A DNA stretch of 64,000 nucleotides from Actinomycetota bacterium (lineage in GTDB: Bacteria; Actinomycetota; Acidimicrobiia; Spongiisociales; UBA11373), in NCBI GenBank assembly GCA_020444505.1, contig JAHLKU010000005.1, positions 1 to 64,000 of the forward strand. Reading direction: 5' to 3'. Position numbers and translations under genes: made by a program. How positions within the stretch are numbered: position 1 is the first letter of the stretch; every line of letters starts with the position of its first letter. A model generated the notes under the pieces. That model saw only the letters and a list, made by a program, of their open reading frames with translations, was not told the DNA's origin and made no database searches. This document shows positions 62,489-64,000 of the stretch, piece by piece.

Positions 62489-63066
62489 TGGAACCCGTCG
62501 CCGCCGTCGAGGCCATGCTGTTCGTGGCCGAGGAGCCGATTCCCATCGGGGAGATCGCCGAGGTGCTGGAGGTACCGGTGCCGGAGGCGGAGGCCGCGTT
62601 GGCGGCACTCGGAGACGCCCTCACCGGGCGGGGCAGCGGCCTGGTGCTGCGCGAGGCCGGCGGCGGGTGGCGGCTGTACACCCGCCCCGAGGCGCGCCCG
62701 TTCCTCGAGCGGTTCGCCGCCTCCGCCCGCGTCGCCCGCCTCTCCAAGCAGGCGCTGGAGACCCTGGCCGTGGTGGCCTACCGCCAGCCGGTGTCCCGAG
62801 CCCAGGTGAGCGAGATCCGCGGCGTGGACTCCGAGCACGCCCTGCGCACGCTGGAGCGGCGCGCCCTGGTGGACGAGGTCGGCAAGGCCCCGGGGCCGGG
62901 CCAGGCGATCCTGTACGGCACCACCGCCCTGTTCCTCGAGAAGCTGGGCCTGCGCTCCCTGGACGAACTGCCGCCGCTGGGCGACCACATCCCGCCGGCG
63001 GACGTCGTCGAGACGCTGGAGCGCCCGTTCAGACCGGAGGACCCATCGAGCGACTCCAGAAGCTGA
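62485..63066 (+). CDS. scpB: Segregation and condensation protein ScpB
   Basis: A 193-residue protein with two winged-helix domains: AAVEAMLFVAEEPIPIGEIAEVLEV and SKQALETLAVVAYRQPVSRAQVSEIRGVDSEHALRTLERRALV. The second is the diagnostic ScpB motif. It dimerises and clamps ScpA. Two ATG codons in a row (62485, 62488) follow GGGGAGG; the second has better spacing, the first gives ATGA coupling. Its last codons overlap the probable rluB start in another frame. Confidence 0.94.
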   Translation: MMEPVAAVEAMLFVAEEPIPIGEIAEVLEVPVPEAEAALAALGDALTGRGSGLVLREAGGGWRLYTRPEARPFLERFAASARVARLSKQALETLAVVAYRQPVSRAQVSEIRGVDSEHALRTLERRALVDEVGKAPGPGQAILYGTTALFLEKLGLRSLDELPPLGDHIPPADVVETLERPFRPEDPSSDSRS

Positions 63067-63758
63067 TCGCCCACGCCGGGATCGCTTCCCGCCGGGCCGC
63101 CGAGGAGTTGATCCGCGACGGACGGGTCACCGTGGACGGCTCCCCGGCGCATCTGGGCCAGAAGATCGACGTGGACACCGCGCTCGTGGAGATCGACGGT
63201 GTGCGGCTGCCGGTCCGGCCCGGCCTGGTCTACCTGCTGCTCAACAAGCCGGCCGGGGTCATCTCCACCGCCGACGACCCCCGGGGGCGGCCCACCGTGG
63301 TCGGCCTCGTCGGCGCTCCCACACGGGTGTACCCGGTGGGCCGGCTCGACGCCGACTCCGAGGGCCTGCTCGTGCTCACCAACGACGGGGACCTCACCGA
63401 GCGGCTCACCCACCCCCGCTACGGCGTCACCAAGACCTACCTGGCGAGGGTGGAGGGGCATCCGGGGGCCGCGGCGATGCGCTCGCTGATCGAGGGGGTG
63501 GATCTGGAGGACGGGCCGGCGCGTGCCGTCGCGGCGCGGGTGATCGACCGGGTCGGGGCGGAGGCCGCCGTCGAGGTGGTGATGACCGAAGGCCGCAACC
63601 GCGAGGTGCGCCGCATGCTCGATGCGGTGGGCCACCCGGTGCGCCGCCTGGTCCGGACCGCCATCGGCCCCCTCACCGATCACGGCCTGGGCCCCGGGGA
63701 GCACCGCCCCCTCACCATCGACGAGGTGCGCAGCCTGTACGGCGCCGCCGTGGGATGA
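63045..63758 (+). CDS. rluB: 23S rRNA pseudouridine synthase, RluB-type
   Basis: About 237 residues: S4 domain (ERLQKLIAHAGIASRRAAEE, GRVTVDG) and a RsuA/RluB-type catalytic domain with the nucleophile Asp in VGRLDADSEGLLVLTNDG and EGRNREVRRMLDAVGHPV. It makes a pseudouridine in 23S rRNA. No ATG, GTG or TTG lies near the expected N-terminus. The best fit is ATC at 63045, with GGAGG 4 nt upstream, giving IERLQKLI. CTG at 63063 (CTGA overlap with scpB) would cut the S4 helix. The true start is therefore uncertain. Gene order scpA-scpB-rluB is as in mycobacteria. Confidence 0.85.
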   Translation: MERLQKLIAHAGIASRRAAEELIRDGRVTVDGSPAHLGQKIDVDTALVEIDGVRLPVRPGLVYLLLNKPAGVISTADDPRGRPTVVGLVGAPTRVYPVGRLDADSEGLLVLTNDGDLTERLTHPRYGVTKTYLARVEGHPGAAAMRSLIEGVDLEDGPARAVAARVIDRVGAEAAVEVVMTEGRNREVRRMLDAVGHPVRRLVRTAIGPLTDHGLGPGEHRPLTIDEVRSLYGAAVG

Positions 63759-63765
63759 TCCATCC

Positions 63766-64000
63766 GTGGTGACGGCGACCTTCACACCGCCCGACGAGCG
63801 GTTCCACGGCTCCCACGACGTGCCGGGCGACAAGTCGCTCAGCCACCGCGCCCTGATCCTGGCCGCCATGGCGGAGGGCACCAGCCGGGTGCGGGGCGTC
63901 TCGACCGGTCACGACGTCCGCTCGATGCTCGGCGCCCTCGACGCGCTCGGAGTGGCGTTCGAGGGAGACCACGTCGTGTCGCCGGGCGTGCGCGGGTGGG
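63766..64000 (+). CDS. aroA: 3-phosphoshikimate 1-carboxyvinyltransferase (AroA), N-terminal part
   Basis: The first 78 codons of EPSP synthase, cut by the window end. PGDKSLSHRALILAAMAEGTS is the conserved phosphate-binding opening with the essential Lys, followed by STGHDVRSMLGALDALGV. The enzyme joins shikimate-3-phosphate and phosphoenolpyruvate in aromatic amino acid synthesis. Two GTG codons (63766, 63769) are candidates; GATGAT ending 6 nt before the first could be a weak leaderless -10 box. cmk often follows in actinobacteria but lies outside the window. Confidence 0.9.
   Translation, partial: MVTATFTPPDERFHGSHDVPGDKSLSHRALILAAMAEGTSRVRGVSTGHDVRSMLGALDALGVAFEGDHVVSPGVRGW

Overview
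This 64-kb window is high-GC (roughly 70 percent by eye), densely packed chromosome of an actinomycetote. The evidence is a complete Pup-proteasome locus, TlyA, PafBC, a DUF4193-type protein, many ATGA/GTGA gene overlaps, and many leaderless promoters. Multiheme c-type cytochromes together with a system I (Ccm) maturation cluster argue against a typical mycobacterium or streptomycete. A deeper-branching lineage such as Acidimicrobiia is my inference only. I see no rRNA, tRNA, CRISPR array, insertion sequence or prophage.

Layout. 1-8.9 kb: two Thr-stalk surface proteins, an AIM24-like protein, a short-chain reductase coupled to a steroid-5-alpha-reductase-like membrane protein, a mono-heme cytochrome, an SAH/MTA-deaminase-like amidohydrolase and a PQQ-type sugar dehydrogenase. 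8.96-20.6 kb: a redox module. It holds a 10-heme lipoprotein, a 7-heme NapC/NirT-like membrane protein, a 9-heme membrane-anchored protein coupled to a b-type/di-heme c fusion, and tlpA-ccmI-ccmH-ccmF. Counting the mono-heme protein at 5.8 kb there are 29 heme c sites. 20.6-31.4 kb: UPF0316 protein, lprG-p55 pair, korA with a korB-gamma fusion, kbl-tdh, an SGNH hydrolase, a cupin and small envelope proteins. 31.4-35.4 kb: GNAT enzyme, cysteine-desulfurase-like enzyme, MFS exporter and small membrane proteins. 35.3-49.8 kb: trmI, a ferredoxin, mpa, dop, pup, prcB, prcA, pafA, pafB, pafC, a CxxC protein, tatA, tatC, helY and a lipid kinase, in the order known from mycobacteria. 49.9-64 kb: DUF4193 protein, GNAT, M20 peptidase, HAD phosphatase, rhomboid, then tlyA-nadK-recN-pyrG-nudix-xerD-dksA-like-M50-HD-scpA-scpB-rluB-aroA, again close to mycobacterial order.

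Two window-wide signals stand out. First, a 14-bp inverted repeat, GGGNCNTYCGNCCC, occurs seven times upstream of redox genes: the 10-heme lipoprotein, the NapC-like protein, the 9-heme protein, the ccmF operon, korA, and tdh (two copies). It resembles the DosR/DevR hypoxia box and suggests one oxygen- or redox-responsive regulon joining multiheme electron transfer, cytochrome assembly, ferredoxin-linked 2-oxoacid oxidation and threonine breakdown. Second, at least 17 genes have a TANNNT-like -10 box ending 6-9 nt before the start codon, as expected for leaderless mRNAs.

Other notable points are probable non-AUG/GUG/UUG starts for tlyA (CTG) and rluB (ATC), a 14-codon leader ORF coupled to ccmF, and a 33-residue membrane microprotein coupled to trmI.
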